NCBI RefSeq assembly: GCF_030547005.1 | Contig: NZ_JAUOPN010000002.1 | Span: 62,001-126,000, forward strand | From: Maribacter sp. 1_MG-2023 | GTDB lineage: Bacteria > Bacteroidota > Bacteroidia > Flavobacteriales > Flavobacteriaceae | Reading direction: 5' to 3' | Length of the DNA: 64,000 nucleotides | Part shown: one piece after another, positions 37,101-45,095 of the stretch | How positions within the stretch are numbered: position 1 is the first letter of the stretch | Layout of the letters: the number at the start of each line of letters is the position of its first letter | The notes under the pieces: model-generated | Told to the model about the DNA's origin: nothing | The model's input: the letters and a program-made list of their open reading frames with translations, nothing else | The model's database searches: none | Position numbers and translations under genes: made by a program

Positions 37101-37538
37101 GACGATTATATTAATAATATAACTGAAAGACTAACGTTATATACAGAGCTGAACCAGGTAAAAGACGAAGCAGCGCTTCAAAAATTCGAAGCACAATTAG
37201 TTGATCGTTTCGGTGAATTACCAGATCAGGCGGCAGATTTACTAAACTCGGTTCGTATAAAATGGATAGCAAACAGTATCGGTTTAGAGAAAATAGTGAT
37301 GAAACAAGGTAAATTGATCGGGTACTTTTTAAGCGACCAACAATCAGAATTTTATCAGACTTCAACATTTACTAGAGTTTTACAATATGTGCAGTCAAAT
37401 GCACAGCAATGTAAAATCAAAGAAAAAAAGACCCGAAACGGTTTACGCTTATTATTAGTTTTTGAAAATATAAGATCTACAGATAGAGCATATTTGGCAT
37501 TAAGGCCTTTTGAAATTAAAGAAAAAACAACTGCATAA
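34170..37538 (+). CDS. mfd: Transcription-repair coupling factor Mfd
   Basis: Mfd removes stalled RNA polymerase from lesions and recruits UvrA. The 1122-residue product has the UvrB-homology region (RRPYQIEETDNANVLLRAEVL; GEFSVRGGIVDVYSF), the RNA-polymerase-interaction domain (YVTHIDHGIGKFGGL), RecG-like helicase motifs (CGDVGFGKTEIAIRAAF; DEEQKFG; TATPIPRTLQFS; QMRGRVGRG), and the C-terminal TRCF domain. It starts at TTG 34170, right after a promoter box; the N-terminus then fits flavobacterial Mfd. The stop codon overlaps by one base the ATG of the first TerB-like gene. Confidence 0.97.
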   Translation: MSHSSIQQRYNQSPQIGKLQNTFADSEKSESKNIQLKGLVGSSLSFVLTSIFNTEDRPFLAVFNDKEEAAYYLNDLERLIGEDKVLFYPGSYRRPYQIEETDNANVLLRAEVLNRINSRKKPAVIVTYPDALFEKVVTRKELDKNTLKMKLGDTLSLDFLNEILFEYKFKRVDFITEPGEFSVRGGIVDVYSFSHDEPYRIEFFGDEIDSIRTFDVETQLSKEKVKSITIVPNMADKFLIDKRQSFLTYVASNTLVFAKNTDYLYDRLDDFFEKAKEAFTKLSKGIKHAEPEELFMGGAEFKQQLSGFTLLTQDAKRDVIDFVEFHSKPQPSFNKKFDLLIENLNSYKDKGYTNYIFCASEQQAKRFHDIFEEVNEHVHYQIIVSPLFQGFIDDDQKLVCYTDHQIFERYHKFHLKNGYAKKQAITLKEINKLEIGDYVTHIDHGIGKFGGLQKIDVEGKKQEAIKLMYGERDILYVSIHSLHKISKFNGKDGAPPKIYKLGSGAWKKIKDKTKSRVKKIAFNLIKIYAKRRLEKGFQYNPDSYLQNELEASFIYEDTPDQSTATEDVKRDMESERPMDRLICGDVGFGKTEIAIRAAFKAVDNGKQVAVLVPTTILAFQHHRTFAERLKDMPVTVDYLNRFRTAKEKKDTIQRLSEGKVDIIIGTHQLVNKNVQFKDLGLLIVDEEQKFGVAVKDKLKSIKENVDVLTLTATPIPRTLQFSLMAARDLSTITTAPPNRYPIESQVVRFNEEIIRDAVSYEIERGGQVFFIHNRIENIKEVAGMIQRLVPDAKVAVGHGQMEGKKLEALMLGFMNSEFDVLVSTTIVESGLDVTNANTIFINNANNFGLSDLHQMRGRVGRGNKKAFCYFITPPYEVMTNDARKRIEALEQFTELGSGFNIAMKDLEIRGAGDLLGGEQSGFINEIGFETYQKILAEAIDELKETEFKDLYEEVEGKHEKVFVKETQIDSDFELLFPDDYINNITERLTLYTELNQVKDEAALQKFEAQLVDRFGELPDQAADLLNSVRIKWIANSIGLEKIVMKQGKLIGYFLSDQQSEFYQTSTFTRVLQYVQSNAQQCKIKEKKTRNGLRLLLVFENIRSTDRAYLALRPFEIKEKTTA

Positions 37539-37864
37539 TGGAATTTGAAATATCAGAAAAATTGGCGATGGTTCATTTAATCGATTCAGTTATTGTAGCC
37601 GATGGCGAAGTGCATAATGGCGAAATTAATGCCTTAACAAAATTGATGACCATCATCGATTTTGATAGTAATTTCTTGATTCAGGCACGAAGTATCGATA
37701 TAGAACAAAGTGTCAATATCTTAAAAGATATGCCTGAGGACAAAAAAAGTAACCTAGCCCAAATATTAAAAGACGTAGCCATATCTGACGGCTATATTCA
37801 TGAGAAAGAAAGTGATGTTATACGACATGTCTTCTCTGAAATAGGGCTCTCTAAAAAAGCATAA
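37538..37864 (+). CDS. Small TerB-like protein, paralogue 1 of 3
   Basis: The 108-residue helical protein belongs with the next two genes: it has HLIDSVIVADGEVHNGEINALTKL near the start and KDVAISDGYIHEKESDVIRHVF near the end, both with the acidic D-G-x-x-H signature of TerB-like metal-binding helices. It starts within the mfd stop codon (TAATG), so it is coupled to mfd. Function is unknown; a link to repair is suggested only by position. Confidence 0.75.
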   Translation: MEFEISEKLAMVHLIDSVIVADGEVHNGEINALTKLMTIIDFDSNFLIQARSIDIEQSVNILKDMPEDKKSNLAQILKDVAISDGYIHEKESDVIRHVFSEIGLSKKA

Positions 37865-38014
37865 TAAATTATAAATGTACAAGGCTTAATATCTTCGTAT
37901 CAAGCATTTTAACAAGTACTACTCATAACTTTTAATAATGTTGTAAAACTCCTTCCACAACCATATTAAAAAGTCTCATCGTTTTCCTTATCTTTCAACT
38001 CCAAAACAAAAAGA

Positions 38015-38344
38015 ATGGAGTTTGAAGAGTTTGTAAAAGCAGCCTTTGTAAAGATGATTTATGAAGTTATAGAGGCCGACGGTGAAATTCATCCTGCAGA
38101 AGTTGAAATCTTAAATAAACTTAAAGTCAAAATTGGTTTTGACGATACATTTTTAGAACGTGCAAAGTTATTAGAGTACGATAATGCTTTAGTGACACTC
38201 TACAATTCACCACACGAACAAAAGAAAGCCTTAGCAGAGATCCTTGATGAAGTTGCTATATCTGATGGTGATATCCATAAAAAAGAAATGGACTTAATCA
38301 TCGAAACATTCATTAATATTGGACTTGGAGAAGAAACAGAGTAA
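38015..38344 (+). CDS. Small TerB-like protein, paralogue 2 of 3
   Basis: The 109-residue product is alignable over its whole length to the genes on both sides: MIYEVIEADGEIHPAEVEILNKL, LLEYDNALVTLYNSPHEQKKALAEIL, DEVAISDGDIHKKEMDLIIETF. It begins 150 bases after paralogue 1 and ends eight bases before paralogue 3. No signal peptide or membrane segment is present, so it is probably cytoplasmic. Function is unknown. Confidence 0.75.
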   Translation: MEFEEFVKAAFVKMIYEVIEADGEIHPAEVEILNKLKVKIGFDDTFLERAKLLEYDNALVTLYNSPHEQKKALAEILDEVAISDGDIHKKEMDLIIETFINIGLGEETE

Positions 38345-38352
38345 TCAAGAGA

Positions 38353-38685
38353 ATGATAGATTTTACAAAAGAAGAGAAATTAGCTGTAGTAAAAATGGTA
38401 GACTATGTTATTCTAGCAGATAGCAAAGTAGACCCTGCAGAAATGAGATATCTTACCCAACTAATGGACCGCTTTACTTTTGATAGTTTTTTTGTAGGTC
38501 AAGCCAGAAATTTGAATAAAGACAAAGCTTTTCAAATTCTTAGCCAAATGACTTTACCTAAAAAGAAAGAGGTTGCTAAACTTTTAGACGAGGTGGCTAT
38601 TTCTGATGGATTTGTTCATGATAAGGAGCTGATAAAAATAACTGAAGCACTAGGTCATATGAATATTGAAAAAGAATTTTCATAA
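38353..38685 (+). CDS. Small TerB-like protein, paralogue 3 of 3
   Basis: The 110-residue product repeats the family pattern: VKMVDYVILADSKVDPAEMRYLTQL, QARNLNKDKAFQILSQM, LLDEVAISDGFVHDKELIKITEAL. The first acidic site is weaker (DSKVD in place of DGEIH), so any metal binding may differ from the other two copies. It is likely cotranscribed with paralogue 2. The 162 bases after it hold no convincing gene. Confidence 0.75.
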   Translation: MIDFTKEEKLAVVKMVDYVILADSKVDPAEMRYLTQLMDRFTFDSFFVGQARNLNKDKAFQILSQMTLPKKKEVAKLLDEVAISDGFVHDKELIKITEALGHMNIEKEFS

Positions 38686-38847
38686 GCTTTTCAAAATTAA
38701 AGCCTACAATTGCTTTCTGAATATTACTTTTATTGACTTTATAGTACGCTTCATTACAACAGCACTTTATGTGGATTTCAAGAAACATAAAGCTCAATTT
38801 GTAATTAGCATTATACATATTGGTCCGATAATTGTTTTAAAAAAAGT

Positions 38848-40167
38848 ATGAAAGTTCTTATTAGTATTTGCCTCTTATTTATTTCATTAAGTATTCATGC
38901 CCAAGGTTCCATTGCTGGAAATTTTTCCCCGCCTAAAGATTTTAAATGGTTGATTGCCTATGAGTTGACCCCAAATGGTGAACGCTATAGCGTTGACGGT
39001 GTCGTAAGAGATGGTTCATTTGAGCTAGAAATGCCCTTAACCGCTCAAGCTGGTATGTATAGATTGGTATATGCCGTACCACAAGATGAATTTTATATCG
39101 ATGTCATTTATAATAAGAAAGAAGATATAAAATTCAATTTCAATCTTAAAGATGGTTTGACAATTACCAATTCTGAAGAAAATAAGTGGTACCGAGAATA
39201 TTTTTCTAAAATAACTGCTGCGCAAGATAAACTTATAGAGTTTTATGAAACCAATAACGAATCGAATAAAGAGTATACAAGCATTATAAAAGAATTAAAT
39301 GCGATACAAATCTCTTTTGAAGAAAAGCATGCTAACACTATTGCCCATAAATTTATTAAGGCTAATAGAAGTTACATTCCGTCAGAATTCGAAGATTTAG
39401 AAACATTTCTTAAAAATAAAAAGCAACATCATTTTGACCATTTAGCAATAAATGATCCCGTTCTACAAGGTTCTAATTTCTTAACCGATAAATTCGCCAG
39501 TTATGTTTTTTCGGCACTACCCACCGATATCACTACAAAAGAGCAATTAGCAATTGAGGTAAATAAAAACGTAAAGACCACAGCTGAGTTTATAAAAACT
39601 ACTCCAATCGGTTTTCAAGAAAGGGCTATGCATCAATTATGGAAAATAGCCGATGTAAATGATATGCCTGTTGTGCAAGATTACATTTTCAAGAACCATT
39701 TGAATAAATTGGCAATAACCAACAATAATCAAAAATTGGTCGATGAGCTAGAACTGGCATCTCGATTAAGAATTGGAGCAGTATCACCAGATATTACTTG
39801 GCAGGCAAATGGCAAAAAAGAATCGCTTTTAGCCATGGAAGAAGCGGAGAATTATTTACTGGTTTTTTGGAGCAGCACCTGTTCGCACTGTTTAAAAGAG
39901 CTTCCTGCATTACATGAAGAAGTTAAAGAGTATGACAATCTAAAAATAATAGCTATAGGGTTAGAAGATGATGATGTTAATTGGAAGGAAGTTTCTGCAA
40001 CATTACCAGGGTTTAATCACGCCATAGCATTAGGTAGATGGGAAAGTGAGTATGCACATACTTTTGGCATACAAAGCACACCTACCTATTTTATATTGGA
40101 TAGTGAAAAACGATTTTTGGCAAAACCAGAATCTGATAAAGAAGTCGTAGAGTTTTTAGAAAACTAA
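38848..40167 (+). CDS. TlpA-like thiol-disulfide protein with N-terminal DUF4369-like domain
   Basis: The 439-residue product has a signal peptide ending in IHAQ (residue 19), a beta-rich N-terminal domain (GSIAGNFSPPKDFKWLIAY) like the DUF4369 domain common before Bacteroidetes thioredoxins, a helical middle, and a TlpA/thioredoxin domain from about 305 with redox motif Cys345-Ser-His-Cys348 (WSSTCSHCLKELPAL) and the cis-Pro segment GIQSTPTYFILD. It is predicted to be periplasmic, reducing or transferring disulfides. Its stop overlaps the end of the convergent ACT gene by four bases. Confidence 0.88.
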   Translation: MKVLISICLLFISLSIHAQGSIAGNFSPPKDFKWLIAYELTPNGERYSVDGVVRDGSFELEMPLTAQAGMYRLVYAVPQDEFYIDVIYNKKEDIKFNFNLKDGLTITNSEENKWYREYFSKITAAQDKLIEFYETNNESNKEYTSIIKELNAIQISFEEKHANTIAHKFIKANRSYIPSEFEDLETFLKNKKQHHFDHLAINDPVLQGSNFLTDKFASYVFSALPTDITTKEQLAIEVNKNVKTTAEFIKTTPIGFQERAMHQLWKIADVNDMPVVQDYIFKNHLNKLAITNNNQKLVDELELASRLRIGAVSPDITWQANGKKESLLAMEEAENYLLVFWSSTCSHCLKELPALHEEVKEYDNLKIIAIGLEDDDVNWKEVSATLPGFNHAIALGRWESEYAHTFGIQSTPTYFILDSEKRFLAKPESDKEVVEFLEN

Positions 40168-40823
40168 AGCGCCTTTAAATCCTTTATGGTTTTAAATGCC
40201 ATATCTACTTGAGCATCATTTACTAGAATTGTAAATTCATTTGTTGTTGAAATTACTTCGTAAAGGACAATGCCTTCCCAAGCTAACCTCTGAAAAATAA
40301 AGTAATAAATACCAGGTACCGAAACATTTTCAGCAGGTAATTTTACGGTAATAGATGAAAGCTCTTCCGCTTTTTGAGTACACTTTTCGTCTTTAAACAG
40401 TCTCTCAACTGTTTTATCCATCACATTACTAATTACTATGTTGATTTCGTTTACACCACGGCTAGAGGTATAGAAAACATCTTGATTATTGTTAATCTCC
40501 TCAAGCAATTTAGCTTGATGAACCAATATTTTATCTGAAGCTAAAAAAGTGTAATCAGTTAGTGAAGATCGTACGGTGATCTCACCAATATTCTTCAACA
40601 CTTTTAGAATTTTATGGGTCGCTCTAAATTCTAAATCATCAGACAGGCGTTTCAATGCCATTACAATTGCGCCATTACGAATGTCTTTACCTAATTCATG
40701 CTCAATCTCTGGCTTCACTATTCTAGATAGCGATGTAAGATTGATGATGCCTTGTGCTAGAGCACTTTGTAAAAATGGCTTTTTCTTAATGTACTCTTCA
40801 ACGACTGATGATATTGTTTTCAT
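40164..40823 (-). CDS. Stand-alone ACT-domain protein, aspartokinase-regulatory-like
   Basis: The 219-residue product has an N-terminal helical region (VVEEYIKKKPFLQSALAQGI; NLTSLSRIV) that looks like a winged-helix or adaptor segment, and a C-terminal half with ACT-like folds; VPGIYYFIFQRLAWEGIVLY followed by VISTTNEFTILVNDAQVDMA closely follows the regulatory ACT repeat of aspartate kinases. The kinase domain is absent. It could be an amino-acid-responsive regulator. The real aspartate kinase is at 22508-23755, so there is no operon link here. Function is unproven. Confidence 0.72.
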   Translation of the reverse strand: MKTISSVVEEYIKKKPFLQSALAQGIINLTSLSRIVKPEIEHELGKDIRNGAIVMALKRLSDDLEFRATHKILKVLKNIGEITVRSSLTDYTFLASDKILVHQAKLLEEINNNQDVFYTSSRGVNEINIVISNVMDKTVERLFKDEKCTQKAEELSSITVKLPAENVSVPGIYYFIFQRLAWEGIVLYEVISTTNEFTILVNDAQVDMAFKTIKDLKAL

Positions 40824-40911
40824 TTTACTGTATGGTTGTTGTGCAAATATAACAACTTGTTATAAATAAAACAAAATGTTTTTTAATAAATCTACTCTTT
40901 TAGTAGATTAC

Positions 40912-41271
40912 TCAGAAATGATAAAAGGCAGATTCTAAATGTTCTAGCTCAAACTGGCTATTATTTTTAAGTATAGTTATGATATCAAAACGTACCTCAA
41001 CGTCTAAATTATTATCGGTAACATAGTGGTCAGCCGCCATAACCAATAACTTAATTTTTTTAGGTGTAACCGTCTCAGCAATATTCTCAATAAAATTTGA
41101 GCTTCTTGAACGCACTTCAACAATTGCCAACACATCACCTTTTTTAGCAATAATATCAATTTCGGCCTTTAAGTATCTATAGTTTTTATACTTGACGACA
41201 TAGCCGTTTTTTTTGAGATAATCTACCGCTATCTGCTCTCCTTCTTTACCAAATTCATTGTGTTTCCCCAT
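40912..41271 (-). CDS. YraN/UPF0102 family endonuclease-like protein
   Basis: The 119-residue protein has the restriction-endonuclease-like core seen in YraN: GEQIAVDYLKKNGYVV, then YRYLKAEIDIIAKKGDVLAIVEVRSRS, with the E-x-D and E-x-K/R-type catalytic pattern, though the usual Lys of EVK is Arg here. The family resembles Holliday junction resolvases, but its biological role is not fixed. It is transcribed in the same direction as the ACT gene, 88 bases upstream of it. Confidence 0.88.
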   Translation of the reverse strand: MGKHNEFGKEGEQIAVDYLKKNGYVVKYKNYRYLKAEIDIIAKKGDVLAIVEVRSRSSNFIENIAETVTPKKIKLLVMAADHYVTDNNLDVEVRFDIITILKNNSQFELEHLESAFYHF

Positions 41272-41457
41272 GATGTAGTACGTAGATTGTGTAATTCATC
41301 GAAAAAACAGGAATTTCATCGCCTTTTTATCAATAAATCTCGTTATTTGAAATCTTATTATCGAAAATAGATAGTTTTAAATACTATACCAAATTTCGAA
41401 ACGTTTAGCATAGAAGCCCCAACTCTACGAACGTAATACAAATGCCTATTTAAGAAT

Positions 41458-42951
41458 ATGGAATATTTCATTAATTGTAATACTTCTACTCTTGCTCCGT
41501 ATACAGCTAATTTAGATCAGCTAAGAGCAGCTCATTTATACCGCCGATTAGGTTTTAGTGCCTCAGTGGCAACTATTAACCAAGCAACGGGTCAATCTGC
41601 CAGTGCATTGGTAGATAGTTTGGTAGATGAAGCTTTGAATATGCCTAAAATAGCTACACCTGCTTGGGCAAATTGGAACAATGACAACTACCCTGCAGAT
41701 AGTGATGCAAGTAATCAACTAAAAAGAGAGCAAAAATCTGAATTTCAATTGGCTTATGCCAATGGTCTTTTAAATAACAATTTAAGAGATCGGCTAAGCT
41801 TTTTCTGGAGCAATCATTTTGTTACTGAATTAGAAGTTTATAACTGTAATTCTTTTTTATATCAATATATAGACTGTCTACAGCGCAACTCTTTAGGAAA
41901 TTTTAAAACCTTTACTAGCGAAATTGGGTTAACCAATGCCATGTTGTATTATTTAGACGGTGTATATAATAACGGTAACAACCCTAATGAAAATTATGCT
42001 CGTGAATTATATGAGCTATTTACTTTGGGTGAAGGCAATGGGTATACTGAAGAAGATATTATAGAAACAGCAAAAGCCTTAAGTGGTTATGTAGAACGCG
42101 GCGAAGTTGGTTGTTCAGCTGTAGCCTTTGATGCTACTAAGCATGATGAAGGTTCCAAAACCATATTAGGACAAACTGGTAATTGGGGGTATGATGATGT
42201 AATCAACATCCTCTTCGAACAAAGAGCTCCCGAAATAGCAGAATTCATCTGCCGTAAATTATATGAATTTTTTGTACACCCAGATTCTAAAGATGATGCG
42301 AATAACGCACAAATAATTATCGATGGTTTGGCTGCGACATTAGTAACTAATGACTTTGAATTGGCACCAGTGCTAAGAGTACTATTTAAAAGTCAGCACT
42401 TTTTCGACGATGAAGCTATTGGAGTAATTATAAAGAGTCCGGTAGATTTCTATTTTAACACACTAAATGAATCGGGCTTTAGTTATACAGACACGAATGT
42501 TGCCGAAATGGTCAATTACAGTGCCTTATTAAGCCAAGAAATATTTGAACCTTTTGATGTTGCCGGTTGGCAAAGAGACAGGTCTTGGATCAACACCAAT
42601 TTTATGATTGGGCGTTGGCTTACCATTGAAAGCATATTAGAAGAATTCTATATGGCCGACAATGAGCAATTTAGAACATTTGGACTCGAAATATCAGGAA
42701 ATACAGGTTTAACAAGCTCAAACCCCGACGAGGTTGCTAGACTAATTATAGATTTCGTTTTAACTAAGGGACTTCTAAATGAAGAAGAATATGCCAAAGC
42801 ATTTGCCATATTCAGAAGTGATGTAGAAGATGTTTACTACAATGGTGGTAATCAAGAATCATGGACGCTGGCTACTTGGCAACAAGGTCCGTTTCAAGTA
42901 TACCTCCTTTTTCAGTATTTAGCTAGACAACCTGAGTTTCAATTAAAATAA
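41458..42951 (+). CDS. DUF1800-domain protein
   Basis: The 497-residue product matches DUF1800: RAAHLYRRLGFSASVATINQ at the N-terminus, LRDRLSFFWSNHFVTE, NENYARELYELFTLGEGNGYTEEDI (the conserved NYARE.LELFTLG motif) and CRKLYEFFVHPD. No clear signal peptide is seen. DUF1800 genes are nearly always paired with a downstream DUF1501 gene, as here with an 11-base gap; the pair has no established activity. Probable extracytoplasmic function is inferred from the partner's export signals. Confidence 0.88.
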   Translation: MEYFINCNTSTLAPYTANLDQLRAAHLYRRLGFSASVATINQATGQSASALVDSLVDEALNMPKIATPAWANWNNDNYPADSDASNQLKREQKSEFQLAYANGLLNNNLRDRLSFFWSNHFVTELEVYNCNSFLYQYIDCLQRNSLGNFKTFTSEIGLTNAMLYYLDGVYNNGNNPNENYARELYELFTLGEGNGYTEEDIIETAKALSGYVERGEVGCSAVAFDATKHDEGSKTILGQTGNWGYDDVINILFEQRAPEIAEFICRKLYEFFVHPDSKDDANNAQIIIDGLAATLVTNDFELAPVLRVLFKSQHFFDDEAIGVIIKSPVDFYFNTLNESGFSYTDTNVAEMVNYSALLSQEIFEPFDVAGWQRDRSWINTNFMIGRWLTIESILEEFYMADNEQFRTFGLEISGNTGLTSSNPDEVARLIIDFVLTKGLLNEEEYAKAFAIFRSDVEDVYYNGGNQESWTLATWQQGPFQVYLLFQYLARQPEFQLK

Positions 42952-42962
42952 CACCTACTCTT

Positions 42963-44666
42963 ATGTGCAACACACACCACTCCCCATTTAAAGGTCTTCA
43001 ACACGAAGGTCATGATGAAGAACATAAAACATGGAGCAGACGCTCTTTTTTACAAGCAATGGGCATTGCGGGCTCAGGCTCAATGATGCTAGGTGCAAAT
43101 ATGTTATCGGCATCTGCCCCATCGCCATTATCGGCGGGCATATCAGCTGCAGAAACAGATAATATCTTAATACTTATTCGCCTGTCTGGTGGTAATGATG
43201 GATTAAGCACGGTTATACCTATAGAACAATACGATAGTTATGCCAATGCAAGACCAAATATCTATATACCAGAAAGTAAAGTTTTAAAATTGACCGATGA
43301 ATTTGGTGTACCATCGTACATGAGTTCTTTAGCTCCAATGTGGGAAGAAGGTCAGTTTAAAGCAGTGCATGGTGTAGGTTATGAAGGACAAAGTTTATCT
43401 CACTTTACAGGTTCAGATATTTTTGCGAATACAGACATAGAAACTACAGGGTTCAGCGGTTTAAATACTGGATGGATGGGTAGGCATTTTGAAAACATGT
43501 ACCCAGATTATTTAGTTAATCCCCCAGCGGCACCAGCTGCCATACAAATTGGACAGTTTGGTAGTTTGGTATTTCAAGGAGATGAAACCAATTATGCATT
43601 TGTAACTTCTAATGTTGATCAACTAGAGGAAATTGCAGAATCTGGCGTTGTCTATGGTTTAGATGATACCTTATTCAATGACTGTATGTACGGTGATCAG
43701 TTGAAATTTTTGAGAGGAGTAGCCAATACAACTTATGAATATTCTGGTATTATACACGATGCTTACACACGTGGGCAAAATCAAGTGGAATATCAAGACA
43801 ATAGTTTTGCACGCCAATTGGCACTTATAGCAAGATTAATAAAAGGTAACCTTGGCACAAAGGTATACATGATTTCAATGGGCGGTTTTGACACCCATGG
43901 TAATCAACCACAGGCACATGCCAATTTAATGACCAATTTATCTGTTGCGGTAAACAACTTCTATGAAGACATAGCCTTTACCCAGCAAGACGATAAAGTA
44001 CTAAGCATGACTTTCTCTGAATTTGGACGACGAATTTTTGAAAATGGCTCTAATGGTACCGATCATGGTAAAGCAACACCAACATTATTTTTTGGTTCAG
44101 GTTTAAATGGTAGTGCATTTGTTGGCGACCACCCAACGTTAGATGACCCAGATGGACGCGGAAACTTAGAATACACGATGGATTTCAGAGATCTCTATGC
44201 TACCGTTCTAGCAGAATGGCTATGTGTAGACATACCTTTGGTTGAAGCGCATTTATTGAATTACAAACCGTATGTACCGGTAGACTTAGGCTTTAGCTGT
44301 AGTGGAGAGGCTTTCCCAGATATTGTATATAGTGATGGCGAAGTAACACCACCTGTGTATCCTGATGAAGAAGCAGAGACTCCGTTTAATCCAGACTTAA
44401 TAAATGCTGTTGTACATAAACCTTTTTATCCAACGGATAGTACACCACATATCTATTTAGAAATGCCATTTTCGGCACATGTAGATATTGAACTTTTTAA
44501 TATTCTTGGTCAGAAAGTCGGCACCGTTTTTAACGAAATGATGTTTGAAGGTTCTACCGAAATAAATATACGAGAGCGCATGCCCGAACAACTATCAACA
44601 GGTAAGTACATTTATCGTATAAATGTACAAAACCAAAAAATGAGTAAATCAGTGATGGTAGTTTAA
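42963..44666 (+). CDS. DUF1501 protein with Tat-like signal and T9SS sorting domain
   Basis: The 567-residue product has a twin-arginine signal (SRRSFLQAMGIAGSGSMML, near residue 25), a DUF1501 domain resembling alkaline-phosphatase/sulfatase-fold proteins (ILIRLSGGNDGLSTVIP; GGFDTHGNQ; TFSEFGRRIFENGSNGTDHG), and a C-terminal type IX sorting-like domain at about 480-567 (FNILGQKVGTVF; STGKYIYRINVQ). It would be folded in the cytoplasm if Tat is used, then taken across the outer membrane. Enzyme activity is unknown. A terminator follows. Confidence 0.88.
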   Translation: MCNTHHSPFKGLQHEGHDEEHKTWSRRSFLQAMGIAGSGSMMLGANMLSASAPSPLSAGISAAETDNILILIRLSGGNDGLSTVIPIEQYDSYANARPNIYIPESKVLKLTDEFGVPSYMSSLAPMWEEGQFKAVHGVGYEGQSLSHFTGSDIFANTDIETTGFSGLNTGWMGRHFENMYPDYLVNPPAAPAAIQIGQFGSLVFQGDETNYAFVTSNVDQLEEIAESGVVYGLDDTLFNDCMYGDQLKFLRGVANTTYEYSGIIHDAYTRGQNQVEYQDNSFARQLALIARLIKGNLGTKVYMISMGGFDTHGNQPQAHANLMTNLSVAVNNFYEDIAFTQQDDKVLSMTFSEFGRRIFENGSNGTDHGKATPTLFFGSGLNGSAFVGDHPTLDDPDGRGNLEYTMDFRDLYATVLAEWLCVDIPLVEAHLLNYKPYVPVDLGFSCSGEAFPDIVYSDGEVTPPVYPDEEAETPFNPDLINAVVHKPFYPTDSTPHIYLEMPFSAHVDIELFNILGQKVGTVFNEMMFEGSTEINIRERMPEQLSTGKYIYRINVQNQKMSKSVMVV

Positions 44667-44682
44667 TCTGTTTCCCACTATG

Positions 44683-44722
44683 TAAAAAGCCCTATTCAAT
44701 TTAATTAAATAGGGCTTTTTAT
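44683..44722. terminator. Terminator after the DUF1501 gene
   Basis: AAAAGCCCTATT pairs with AATAGGGCTTTT around an AT-rich loop, with flanking A and T tracts. It can also serve the small convergent gene at 44724-44903. Confidence 0.9.
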
Positions 44723-44723
44723 T

Positions 44724-44903
44724 TTATGCTAATTTCGATTTGTTCATTTTGGACTCAAACCTCAATTCTTTTTTTACTCTATGGTTCTTGTCTTTGTAAA
44801 GCCGCACAACATCTTCTTTACTTGTTTGTGCATCTTCTATTCCTGCATTAAATTTCTCTAAGCTTTCATCAAGCTTTAACTTTCTTGAATTACCAACAGC
44901 CAT
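44724..44903 (-). CDS. Small basic protein of 59 residues, unknown
   Basis: An ATG-initiated frame encodes 59 residues beginning MAVGNSRKLKLDESLEKFN and ending ESKMNKSKLA. It is highly charged and helix-prone (KEDVVRLYKDKNHRVKKELR), with no Cys and no membrane segment. It lies alone between metG and the DUF1501 gene and ends right at the shared terminator, as a real gene would. I recognise no family. Codon use and composition look protein-like, but the short length leaves doubt. Confidence 0.55.
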   Translation of the reverse strand: MAVGNSRKLKLDESLEKFNAGIEDAQTSKEDVVRLYKDKNHRVKKELRFESKMNKSKLA

Positions 44904-45070
44904 AACATCTATGTTTTAATTTATAAATAGGTATTTTCTTACATTATAACAGATTCTAAATGTTTTTAGTATAAAATATCCATGAACGACATAGTTAGAC
45001 ACGGTTAAAATTTTCATCTAGTAGCTTACTACTAATCTTAAGTAATTAGTAATTCTCCCATCAAATTCAG

Positions 45071-45078
45071 TATTTTTG
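45071..45078 (+). promoter_or_regulatory. -7 promoter box for metG
   Basis: TATTTTTG is an exact TAnnTTTG match 17 bases before ATG 45096. Confidence 0.5.
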
Positions 45079-45095
45079 TAGCCTAATTTATTTTG

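Noticed and set aside
38666-38851. 61-residue frame after the third TerB-like gene
   Set aside because: It overlaps the end of the TerB-like gene, is rich in Phe/Ile/Asn typical of AT-rich noncoding DNA, and resembles no family.
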